Below, one piece after another: positions 14,310 through 21,517 of a stretch of 21,517 bases of DNA. The translations under genes were made by a program, and so were the position numbers. The notes beneath the pieces were generated by a model. It was not told where the DNA came from. It did not search any database and worked only from the letters and a program-made list of their open reading frames with translations. This stretch comes from Helicobacteraceae bacterium (GTDB lineage: Bacteria; Campylobacterota; Campylobacteria; Campylobacterales; Sulfurimonadaceae). Each line of letters opens with the position of its first letter. The first letter of the stretch is position 1. The stretch lies in the NCBI GenBank assembly GCA_027068615.1, contig JAMOQV010000193.1, positions 1 through 21,517 of the forward strand, read 5' to 3'.

Positions 14310-16928
14310 TTACGATTGTAAAGAGTTTAGTTGCTCTAAAACTTTCTCTTGTTTAACTTTAGCATCTGCTAAACCTTCACGGTTTTTAGCTAAAACATCT
14401 TCAGGTGCATTTGCTACAAATCTTTCGTTGTTAAGCATACCATTAAGTTTAGCTATCTCTTTTTCAAGTTTTTCGTTTTGTTTTGTAAGTTTGTTGATGA
14501 TAGAAGTCAAATCAATGCTATCAGTTGGTATAAAAGTCTCACAATACTCTGCAATATCACTTACAGAGTTTTCTATCTTAGTATCAGTAAATTCTACATC
14601 ATCAACTTTTGCAAGTTTTAATATGAAAGGAAGCATCATCTCTTTGTCTTTATCTGAGATATTGTCGATTTTTACATAAGCTTTTGCTATCTTTTGATTT
14701 GCTAAGTCAACTAAAACTTTTGCACGACGGATAGATACGATAGCATCCATTATAACATTGAACTTATCTTCCTCTTTTCTTCTTTTTGTTTTAGTTGGAT
14801 AGCTCATAACCATAATCGACTCGCTATCTTGTAGAGTTGTACCACTAAGCTCATGGTAAAGATACTCTGTAACAAATGGCATAAATGGGTGAAGTAGTTT
14901 CATAGCCTCTTTAAATACAGCTCCAAGCTCAACGATAGAGCCTTTATCAGCCTTACTTAGCTCAATCCCCCAACCACAAAACTCATTCCAGATAAATCTA
15001 TAAATGATAGTCGCTGCATCATTAAATTTATATTCATCAAATGCACCGCGTACCTCTTTTGTAGCTTGATTTAGTCTTGAAGCCATATACTTACCAAGGT
15101 CTGTTTTTAAACAAAAACCTTTTAAGTCTGGGAAAGTATCTACATTCATCTGCAAGTATTTAGATGCATTGTAAAGTTTGTTTGTAAAGTTACGGTTTTG
15201 CTCCAATTTATCTGTACTCATTCTTATATCACGACCTTGAGCAGCACTTATAGCTAGAGTAAATCTTAATATATCAGCAGAGTATTTATTTACCATATCA
15301 AGAGGATCAATTACATTTCCTTTTGACTTACTCATCTTATCGCCTTTTTCATCTCTTACTAAGGCATGAAGATATATATGATTAAATGGAAGCTGTCCGT
15401 TAAAGTTCTCACCCATCATCATCATTCTAGCAACCCAGAAGAAAAGTATGTCAAAACCAGTTATCAGCAAAGTATTTGGATAAAAATCTTTCATATCATC
15501 TGATTTGAAAAGTTTGTCCATCTCTACATCGCCATTTCCCCAACCAAGTGTACTAAATGGCCATAGTGCAGAAGAGAACCAAGTATCAAGTACATCAGGG
15601 TCTTGAGTTAGGTTTTTAGAAGCACATTTTGGACAAGCAGATGGGTTATCCTCTTGAGAAGCAAACTCATGGTTACAATCATCACAGTAAAATACAGGTA
15701 TGCGATGCCCCCACCAAAGTTGGCGAGAGATACACCAGTCTCTTAAATCTCCCATCCAAGAGTTATAAGAGTTTATCCAATGTGGAGGGAAGAACTTAGC
15801 TTCCCCATTGTTAGTTTTCTCAATCGATTTATCAGCTACTTGACTTTTTACAAACCATTGTTTTGAGATATAAGGCTCAACTATGTTTTTGCATCTGTAA
15901 CAGTGTCCAACTTGATGTTTATGCTCTTCTATCTTTACGATAAATCCCTCTTCTTCAAGTCTTTTTACGATTATATCACGAGCTTCAAGTCTCTCTAGCC
16001 CTTTAAACTCTCCAGCATAATCGTTTAGTATCCCTTTTTCATCAAAAACAGTTATAAACTCTAAATCGTGTCTTTTTCCAACTTCATAGTCGTTTTGGTC
16101 GTGTGCTGGTGTTACTTTTACTACACCTGTTCCAAATTCCATATCAACATGCTCATCAGCGATGATTTTAACAGTTCTATCAAGTAGTGGTAATTTTATC
16201 TCTTTACCTATGATGTTTTTGTATCTTTCATCTTCAGGATGCACCATTACAGCAGTATCACCGAAATATGTCTCAGGTCTAGTAGTAGCTACTTCAACAC
16301 TTCCACTGCCATCAGCAAAAGGGTAAGTTATATGGTAAAATTTACCATCGTGGTCTTCGTGTTCAACCTCTATGTCAGATAATGCACCATCGTGTGTACA
16401 CCAATTTACCATATAATTCCCACGAACTATAAGACCCTCATTGTAAAGATGAACAAAAGCTTCTTTTACAGACTTTTGAAGCCCCTCATCCATAGTAAAT
16501 CTCTCTCTATCCCAAGCAGGACTTACACCCATCTTGCGAAGTTGTTCTGTCATAATTCCAGCAGATTCCTCTTTCCAAGCCCAAGCTCTCTCTAGGAATT
16601 TTTCACGACCTAATTCCTCTTTAGTTGTTCCCTCAGCTAGAAGTTGTTTTTCAACTACATTTTGAGTAGCAATTCCTGCATGGTCAGTTCCTGGTTGCCA
16701 AAGAGTTTTGTAACCATCCATTCTTTTGTATCTTGTTATGATGTCTTGAAGTGTAAAAGTAAGTGCATGACCTATATGTAAGCGACCCGTTACATTTGGT
16801 GGTGGCATCATTATAGAGAAGTTTTTTCCCTCTTGTTGGATAGATTTGTTTCCATCTACCTCAAAGTATTTTCTATCTTCCCAAATTTTGTAAAATTTGT
16901 TTTCTATCTCTTGTGGTTCGTATGACAT
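14310..16928 (-). CDS. valS: Valyl-tRNA synthetase
   Basis: A class Ia aminoacyl-tRNA synthetase of 872 residues that charges tRNA-Val. HIGH is at 51-54 inside PPPNVTGRLHIGHAL and KMSKS at 531-535. The editing (CP1) domain, about 190-345, has TTRPET (215-220) and TPAHDQND (273-280), which hydrolyse mischarged Thr. Cysteine pairs at 415/418 and 432/435 (CDDC, CPKC) form a probable zinc ribbon, and HCYRC at 342-346 is another potential metal pair. The C-terminal coiled coil (about 805-870) is typical of ValRS. The start ATG at 16928 has AAGG 7 nt upstream. A TATAAT promoter and a perfect inverted repeat lie just ahead, and a terminator follows the stop. Confidence 0.98.
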   Translation of the reverse strand: MSYEPQEIENKFYKIWEDRKYFEVDGNKSIQQEGKNFSIMMPPPNVTGRLHIGHALTFTLQDIITRYKRMDGYKTLWQPGTDHAGIATQNVVEKQLLAEGTTKEELGREKFLERAWAWKEESAGIMTEQLRKMGVSPAWDRERFTMDEGLQKSVKEAFVHLYNEGLIVRGNYMVNWCTHDGALSDIEVEHEDHDGKFYHITYPFADGSGSVEVATTRPETYFGDTAVMVHPEDERYKNIIGKEIKLPLLDRTVKIIADEHVDMEFGTGVVKVTPAHDQNDYEVGKRHDLEFITVFDEKGILNDYAGEFKGLERLEARDIIVKRLEEEGFIVKIEEHKHQVGHCYRCKNIVEPYISKQWFVKSQVADKSIEKTNNGEAKFFPPHWINSYNSWMGDLRDWCISRQLWWGHRIPVFYCDDCNHEFASQEDNPSACPKCASKNLTQDPDVLDTWFSSALWPFSTLGWGNGDVEMDKLFKSDDMKDFYPNTLLITGFDILFFWVARMMMMGENFNGQLPFNHIYLHALVRDEKGDKMSKSKGNVIDPLDMVNKYSADILRFTLAISAAQGRDIRMSTDKLEQNRNFTNKLYNASKYLQMNVDTFPDLKGFCLKTDLGKYMASRLNQATKEVRGAFDEYKFNDAATIIYRFIWNEFCGWGIELSKADKGSIVELGAVFKEAMKLLHPFMPFVTEYLYHELSGTTLQDSESIMVMSYPTKTKRRKEEDKFNVIMDAIVSIRRAKVLVDLANQKIAKAYVKIDNISDKDKEMMLPFILKLAKVDDVEFTDTKIENSVSDIAEYCETFIPTDSIDLTSIINKLTKQNEKLEKEIAKLNGMLNNERFVANAPEDVLAKNREGLADAKVKQEKVLEQLNSLQS

Positions 16929-16970
16929 ATAATCGCCTTGAAAATTGTAGTTTTATTTTCGCGATTATAT
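16927..16970. promoter_or_regulatory. 10-bp perfect inverted repeat spanning valS promoter and start codon
   Basis: ATATAATCGC at 16927-16936 and its exact reverse complement GCGATTATAT at 16961-16970 are separated by 24 nt. The left arm covers two bases of the valS ATG and touches the AAGG ribosome binding site; the right arm covers the -10 box. It could be an operator bound by a dimeric regulator. It could also be an RNA hairpin hiding the ribosome binding site, but only if transcription starts further upstream than the TATAAT predicts. Confidence 0.55.
16964..16969 (-). promoter_or_regulatory. valS -10 box
   Basis: A perfect TATAAT on the minus strand, preceded by TTTTAGA. The predicted start is near 16957, leaving a leader of about 29 nt with AAGG before the valS ATG. 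The upstream part of the promoter runs into the 3' end of the GGDEF gene. No clear -35 is visible. Confidence 0.6.
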
Positions 16971-16981
16971 CTAAAATGGGC

Positions 16982-17794
16982 TTAAATACCAGTTACTATC
17001 TTTTTAATTTGAGTTTTATCTCTATACATATTTTTATCCGCATAGTCTATGATATTGTTTAAATAATCATCTTTTTTAAATTCTTGTACACCATAAGAAA
17101 AACTAACTTTAAAAGCTGCATCTTTAATTTTTAAATTTTTATTGATGATAGAGTTTCTTATAGCCTCTAGTCTTTTTTCTGCAATCTCTTTTGGAGTGTC
17201 TTTTTTAAAGATAATTATAAACTCATCTCCACCATAACGAACAACAATCCCTTTTGCCTTTTGCAGTTGAGCAGCTATATATATAAGAACTTTATCTCCA
17301 ACTATATGTCCGTGTGTATCGTTTATATCTTTAAAATAATTTAAGTCTATAATAGCAAGTGTTCCTGAAATCTTAAATTTTCTTTCCTCTTCTAGGACAT
17401 TGTCTTGAAGCCATTTTCTGTTGTTTACATTTGTTAAGCCATCTTTATAAACTGTTTTCCTAAGTAATTCAACTTCTTTTTTTAACTCTTCTGTTTCGTG
17501 CAAAGCTTCATTTAGTAAGTCTGTATCTTGCTCTTTTATAGCATTTATAGCTTTATTTGTTGAGCTATTTAGTTGATTTACATTTTTAGTAGCTCTAGCT
17601 TGTAGATCTTTGATATTCTCACACTCTCTATCAAGTAGATCTTTTGCTAATTTACATTCATCATCCATACTTAAGTTATGTGAAGATGAAAATTTCTCAA
17701 AAAAAGAAGCATACATACTAGGAGTTACTATATCCATAGAGTCGATTAAGTTTTTTGTATCATTTGTAATAATTTTTAATATATCGTCAGACAT
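16982..17794 (-). CDS. GGDEF-domain protein, probable diguanylate cyclase
   Basis: A 270-residue soluble protein. A helical N-terminal region (about 1-115), with no transmembrane segment and likely coiled coil from about 60 to 115, leads into a GGDEF domain (about 117-270). The active-site motif is an intact GGDEF at 188-192, with 'DGLTNVNNR' at the domain start and metal-site Asp150 in IIDLNYFKDIND. It should make cyclic di-GMP from GTP. The inhibitory I-site, normally RxxD five residues before the motif, reads KAKG (179-182), so product inhibition may be absent. The ATG at 17794, with AAGG 7 nt ahead, is preferred. A longer reading from 17926 adds 44 hydrophobic, unconserved-looking residues and would run into the divergent helicase gene. 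It is divergent from the helicase gene across an 83-nt gap. Confidence 0.88.
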   Translation of the reverse strand: MSDDILKIITNDTKNLIDSMDIVTPSMYASFFEKFSSSHNLSMDDECKLAKDLLDRECENIKDLQARATKNVNQLNSSTNKAINAIKEQDTDLLNEALHETEELKKEVELLRKTVYKDGLTNVNNRKWLQDNVLEEERKFKISGTLAIIDLNYFKDINDTHGHIVGDKVLIYIAAQLQKAKGIVVRYGGDEFIIIFKKDTPKEIAEKRLEAIRNSIINKNLKIKDAAFKVSFSYGVQEFKKDDYLNNIIDYADKNMYRDKTQIKKIVTGI

Positions 17795-17851
17795 ATAAAA
17801 CCTTAATATATAATTTATGTTGTATTCTATCACACAATAGATAATATTTGT

Positions 17852-17872
17852 TATAATTCTACATAAGAGGAG
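17852..17872 (+). promoter_or_regulatory. Helicase promoter -10 box and ribosome binding site
   Basis: TATAAT at 17852-17857 is followed by AGAGGAG at 17866-17872, then a 5-nt spacer and TTG at 17878. The strong ribosome binding site fixes TTG as the start. A weak palindrome TCTAT-N6-ATAGA at 17826-17841 sits upstream, where a -35 region or an operator would be. Confidence 0.65.
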
Positions 17873-17877
17873 TATAT

Positions 17878-19959
17878 TTGCCATTAAGTCGTTTAAATAA
17901 GGAACAGTATCAAGCTGCAACATCAAATAACAAACAAAATCTTATCATTGCATCTGCTGGAACAGGTAAAACATCAACTATTGTTGGTAGAATTGGTTAT
18001 CTCTTACAAAATAGTATAAAACCTGAAGAGATTTTACTTTTAACATTTACAAATAAAGCTGCAGCTGAGATGGTTGCTCGTGTTGCTGAGTATTTTGGTA
18101 ATGCTATAGCTTCAAAGATAGAAGCAGGTACATTTCATGCAGTTAGTTATAGATGGTTAAAAAAACAAAATCATAGAGTTGTTTTAAAGCAACAAAGGGA
18201 GTTAAAAACACTTTTTCGCAGTGTATTTGAAAAAAGGTCTTTTCATAATATAGAAGCAGAAGTTGCACCTTATGGTGGAAACCATCTTTATGATGTTTAT
18301 TCTTTTTATCAAAATACAGAGTTAAATAGAGATTTTGAAGAGTGGATTATAGATAAGTATCCAGAACATGAACTTTTTGCTATGATATATGCTGATGTTG
18401 TAGATGAGTTTGAAGAGTTAAAAAAAGAGTATGGATTTTTAAACTTTAATGATTTACTTTTACAGTTTCGCGAACTTGCTAAAACAAAAGAATTGGGATA
18501 CAAAGAAGTTTTAGTAGATGAGTATCAAGATACAAATGCACTTCAAGGTACACTTATAGATGCTATGAACCCACCATCACTTTTTTGTGTTGGAGACTAT
18601 GACCAAAGTATATATGCTTTTAATGGTGCAGATATCTCCATCATAGGAACTTTCAGCAAAAAATATCCAGATGCAATAGTTCATACTCTTACAAAAAATT
18701 ACCGTTCATCAGCACCTATACTCTCACTAGCATCAAGAGTTATACAGCATAATGAAAGGATATATCCTAAAAAACTTGAAGTTACAAGGACTAATTCTGC
18801 ACAAGCACCTAAGTTGTTAGCTTTTGATGAGTTGTTTGACCAATACCATGCTATGGCTTTTGCTATAAGAGATACTCAAACACCAAATGAAGAGATAGCA
18901 GTTATATTTAGAAACAACTCATCTGCTGATGGTATAGAAGTAGCACTTCGTGAGTTGGATATCCCCTGTAAAAGGAAAGGTGGAACTAGTTTTTTTGATG
19001 CAAGAGAGGTTAAAGCTGTACTTGATTTTTATACATTGCTTGTAAATGAGTCTGATATGATGGCTTTTATACACCTTTTTGAGTTTGCTCGTGGCATCGG
19101 TAGTGCTATGGCAAAAGAACTTTATATAGCACTAAAAACATTGGGTCATGGAAAGTTGTTTTATGGACTTTATGCACCTGATGAGTCTATAAAAAATCCA
19201 TTTGAGAAAAGAAAGTTAAATCATCAGTTAGGTCTTTTTGATGATTTTTTAGAACTAGGTGCAGTTGGAAAGTTTGCAAAACTAGGCTTTGAAGATAAGT
19301 TTATGAAAAATCCAATACTAAAGCATCCAAAACTTACAAAAGATTCTGCTACATTTTTATATAATTTTTATACATTATACAGGGATATAAAAGGTATTAA
19401 TCATCCTAGAAGTATTGTAAAAAAGATAGCTAATTCTGAAGTTTTTAAGTATATAAGTGAGTCTTTAGCATCTAAAAGAGCTCAGTTAAAAGATGGTAGT
19501 ATAGATGAGGTTCAAAAAGAGGAAGCATTGATTCGTATAAAAAGAAAAATGGTTTTACTTGAAGAGTTGTCTATACCATATAATGAACACGAAAGATTTT
19601 TAAATGCTATGATTTTAGGTTCATCAGATTTAACTCAAGGGGAGGGGGTAAATCTTCTTAGCATTCATGCTTCAAAAGGTTTAGAATACAAAGAGGTTTA
19701 TGTGGTTGATTTGATGGATGGAAGATTTCCAAACAGAAAACTGATGCAAAGGGGTGGTTCACTAGATGAAGAGAGAAGACTTTTTTATGTAGCAGTTACT
19801 AGAGCTAAAGATGTACTCTATCTTAGTTATGCAAAATATGATAAGATAAAAAAGATAAACTTTGTGCCTTCTCAATTTTTATATGAAGCTGGATTAGTTC
19901 CAAAAGATGAACAGTATAAAAAGTTAGTTATGAAAGATTCTCAAGACGAACTTTCCTAA
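17878..19959 (+). CDS. UvrD/Rep-family ATP-dependent DNA helicase
   Basis: A superfamily 1A 3'-to-5' DNA helicase of 693 residues. Motifs in order: Q-motif LNKEQYQAA (about 6-14); Walker A ASAGTGKTST at 25-34; motif Ia LTFTNKAAAEM (55-65); Walker B VDEYQDTN at 213-220; motif III VGDYDQSIYAFNGA at 238-251; motif IV LTKNYRSS at 271-278; motif V IHASKGLEY from 596; motif VI VAVTRAK at 638-644 with the Arg finger at 642. Length is close to Rep/UvrD/PcrA, without an AddA-type nuclease domain. It probably works in nucleotide excision or replication-fork repair. I cannot tell UvrD from Rep by eye. The start is TTG with AGAGGAG. The last 32 nt overlap the convergent EI24 gene. Confidence 0.93.
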   Translation: MPLSRLNKEQYQAATSNNKQNLIIASAGTGKTSTIVGRIGYLLQNSIKPEEILLLTFTNKAAAEMVARVAEYFGNAIASKIEAGTFHAVSYRWLKKQNHRVVLKQQRELKTLFRSVFEKRSFHNIEAEVAPYGGNHLYDVYSFYQNTELNRDFEEWIIDKYPEHELFAMIYADVVDEFEELKKEYGFLNFNDLLLQFRELAKTKELGYKEVLVDEYQDTNALQGTLIDAMNPPSLFCVGDYDQSIYAFNGADISIIGTFSKKYPDAIVHTLTKNYRSSAPILSLASRVIQHNERIYPKKLEVTRTNSAQAPKLLAFDELFDQYHAMAFAIRDTQTPNEEIAVIFRNNSSADGIEVALRELDIPCKRKGGTSFFDAREVKAVLDFYTLLVNESDMMAFIHLFEFARGIGSAMAKELYIALKTLGHGKLFYGLYAPDESIKNPFEKRKLNHQLGLFDDFLELGAVGKFAKLGFEDKFMKNPILKHPKLTKDSATFLYNFYTLYRDIKGINHPRSIVKKIANSEVFKYISESLASKRAQLKDGSIDEVQKEEALIRIKRKMVLLEELSIPYNEHERFLNAMILGSSDLTQGEGVNLLSIHASKGLEYKEVYVVDLMDGRFPNRKLMQRGGSLDEERRLFYVAVTRAKDVLYLSYAKYDKIKKINFVPSQFLYEAGLVPKDEQYKKLVMKDSQDELS

Positions 19960-20716
19960 CTTCACTAAAATAAGTATGACCAAGATATATAACAAAAAAT
20001 ACAGATGCAAAAAAGATTAAAAACGGTATAAGAGATATTATGTATAAAAATGCTGTTTTTGCTCTTATGTTATTTGCACTAAAGTATTTTATCTTTTTGT
20101 ATTCCTCTTTTGTGCATATAGCAGAACTTATATCATAAGTCATCATCTTATGAAAGAAGTAGTAAAGTGGTAGATTAAAAGCTACTATATTTGCAACTGG
20201 TATAAAGTACAAAGGTACAAGTAAAAAAAACATCATAACCATAAAAAAAGCCCATTTTATAGTTAAAAAGATAGATTCAGCTACATTTGAGTACCCAATC
20301 ATCTCAACATCCCTATAGTGCCTTTGTTGCAACTCCCTTAGTATAAGCGGTGTTAAAAATCCTATAACAATAACAGAAACAAATATAGAGATATAAAGCA
20401 TAAAAAAACTACCAATGGTATATACCAAAAATGATGCTATCCAAGAGGTAACAGTATAATGCATCAAGAACTGTATGATAGAACTACCCGCCAATGTTGC
20501 TTGAAAACTATCTGTATGTGGGATGCCGTTTTGCATAGTTGTCTCAGTGGTTGAAATATCCACAGTTCCTAGTTGCTCTAACCCCATACCAGCTAAAACA
20601 AAAAAACTTACATAAATGATAAGCATACTTATGATAAAAGGTAAAAGAGAGTACTTTAACATTTTTGCACTAAAGAGGTCTTTTAAACTTTTTGTAAGTA
20701 GATTTTCTTCATACAT
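19928..20716 (-). CDS. EI24/CysZ-like inner-membrane protein
   Basis: A 262-residue membrane protein with hydrophobic segments at about 24-44, 92-125, 148-187 (probably two spans) and 222-246. The opening 'LTKSLKDLFSAKMLKYSLLPFIIS', the helix with 'GFLTPLILRELQQRHY' and the hydrophilic middle loop fit the EI24 domain family, which includes the sulfate transporter CysZ. No sulfate-assimilation genes are near, so the substrate is unknown. A polar, Thr/Ser-rich stretch (about 50-75) likely lies outside. ATG 20716 has GGAG 9 nt upstream, overlapping the stop region of the flavoprotein gene 6 nt away; the two form an operon. Its final 32 nt overlap the helicase 3' end on the other strand. Confidence 0.78.
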   Translation of the reverse strand: MYEENLLTKSLKDLFSAKMLKYSLLPFIISMLIIYVSFFVLAGMGLEQLGTVDISTTETTMQNGIPHTDSFQATLAGSSIIQFLMHYTVTSWIASFLVYTIGSFFMLYISIFVSVIVIGFLTPLILRELQQRHYRDVEMIGYSNVAESIFLTIKWAFFMVMMFFLLVPLYFIPVANIVAFNLPLYYFFHKMMTYDISSAICTKEEYKKIKYFSANNIRAKTAFLYIISLIPFLIFFASVFFVIYLGHTYFSEVRKVRLENLS

Positions 20717-20722
20717 AATTTT

Positions 20723-21517
20723 TTACTCCATATTTTTTGTTATATCTTTGGCACATACATATCCACTAGCCCAAGCCCAAGCGAAGTTGTAACCACCCCG
20801 TTTGCCAACTACATCTAAAACTTCTCCACAAAAGTAAAGATTTTTTTGTTTTTTTGATTGCATCGTTTTTTCATCCACTTCATAAGTATCTACTCCGCCA
20901 CCAGCAACCTCTGCATATCTAAAACCATGAGTATCTTTTACCTCAAATCTCCAATCTAGCATCTTGTTTGCTATCTTTTTGCTTAGTTTTGTATTTATAT
21001 CTTTTGTTTTGTTTGGTATGTTTAATTCTTCTAAGATGCCATTTGCTATCTTTAATGGTATAAGTCCAACTAAGATATCTAAGATGGTAAAATCTGTCAT
21101 ATTTTTTGAGATGTTAAGTATATGAGAAGAGAGTTTTTGCATTGTAAAGTTTGGAAGTAGATTTATAGATATATCAACAGCTTCATAGTTTAACAAAGCG
21201 ATACTTGCATCACTAGATATATCTAAAATAGCAAACCCAGATACTCCATAGTTAGTAAAAAGTATGTCACCTTTTATGGTGCTTTCTTTTTTATGGTTGA
21301 TTAGAAGTGTAACTTCAGCATCAAGTTTTGCACCTGTCATCTTTGGTGCTATATTTGAGTTTAGTTCAAACTGAACTAAAGATGGATAAGTTGGTATGAT
21401 GTTGTGTGAAAACTCTTTTGCAAACTCTAATCCATCATTACACCCACCAAGATGTTCACCAGCTTGTGAGCCTGTTGCAATTACCACTTTATCATACTTT
21501 TTAAAAAGTTCTTTTAT
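20723..21517 (-). CDS. HI0933-type NAD(P)/FAD-dependent flavoprotein, 5' end outside the window
   Basis: The open frame runs to the window edge, so the protein is cut at its N-terminus. 265 residues are visible, against about 400 for the family, and the FAD-binding GxGxxG start lies outside. Visible hallmarks are 'VVIATGSQAGEHLGG' (family ATGG...GSTGDG), 'PTYPSLVQFEL' (family PALVPL), and the C-terminal FAD-contact block 'LYFCGEVLDVVGKRGGYNFAWAWASG', which is diagnostic of the HI0933/YhiN/BaiN group. The GTG at 21487 is not the start, since coding continues upstream without a stop. The function of these flavoproteins is poorly known; some reduce steroid or aromatic double bonds. It is encoded 6 nt upstream of the EI24-like gene in the same operon. 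Confidence 0.9.
   Translation of the reverse strand: MKELFKKYDKVVIATGSQAGEHLGGCNDGLEFAKEFSHNIIPTYPSLVQFELNSNIAPKMTGAKLDAEVTLLINHKKESTIKGDILFTNYGVSGFAILDISSDASIALLNYEAVDISINLLPNFTMQKLSSHILNISKNMTDFTILDILVGLIPLKIANGILEELNIPNKTKDINTKLSKKIANKMLDWRFEVKDTHGFRYAEVAGGGVDTYEVDEKTMQSKKQKNLYFCGEVLDVVGKRGGYNFAWAWASGYVCAKDITKNME

Noticed and set aside
17795..17926. N-terminal 44-residue extension of the GGDEF protein
   Set aside because: It would run into the divergent helicase coding sequence and across both promoters. The internal ATG at 17794 has AAGG at proper spacing and starts a plausible protein.
20723..21487. Complete 254-residue flavoprotein starting at GTG 21487
   Set aside because: The reading frame stays open to the window edge and the conserved VVIATG strand begins at that position. 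The family's N-terminal FAD domain must lie outside, so the gene is partial.

Overview
The window is a low-GC chromosomal segment that looks like Campylobacterota, most probably a Sulfurimonas-like free-living epsilonproteobacterium. This rests on strong AT bias, weak or absent -35 boxes with good TATAAT -10 boxes, and a gene string (M23 peptidase, lpxC, tsaB-like, thrB, ylxR, infB, rbfA, rimP) that I recall from Campylobacter. Genus is inference; no search was possible.

Layout. (1) 1-204 has no gene. It carries three copies of a 16-bp palindrome (GTAATT-GTGT-AATTAC type) and a tandem AGTACACC repeat. It lies just beyond the 3' end of tRNA-Asn and resembles the edge of a tRNA-integrated element that continues left of the window. 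(2) 205-1421, minus strand: tRNA-Asn(GUU) and tRNA-Met(CAU), sharing a TATAAT promoter, and upstream of them a putative outer-membrane beta-barrel protein. (3) 1507-12319, plus strand: eleven tightly packed genes, several overlapping. An envelope block (MsbA-type ABC exporter, degenerate DHH protein, membrane-anchored M23 peptidase, LpxC) leads into a short TsaB-like protein and homoserine kinase. A translation block follows (YlxR, IF2, RbfA, RimP) and then RibD. The nusA-operon set is present without nusA and with rimP moved to the end. (4) 12321-17794, minus strand: Uup-type ABC-F ATPase, valyl-tRNA synthetase and a GGDEF protein, with an intrinsic terminator between valS and uup. (5) 17878-19959, plus strand: a UvrD/Rep-type helicase. 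(6) 19928-21517, minus strand: an EI24/CysZ-like membrane protein that overlaps the helicase 3' end tail to tail, and a HI0933-type flavoprotein cut by the window edge.

Most of the window is housekeeping: lipid A synthesis and export, wall remodelling, translation initiation and ribosome maturation, riboflavin and threonine synthesis, tRNA charging and DNA repair. I found no CRISPR array, transposase, toxin-antitoxin pair or clear defence system. The least ordinary signals are the palindrome field beside tRNA-Asn, an NrnA-like protein that has lost its metal-binding and DHH motifs, the structured infB-rbfA spacer with a perfect hairpin touching the rbfA ribosome binding site, the perfect inverted repeat spanning the valS -10 box and start codon, and two promoters placed for leaderless or nearly leaderless transcripts.
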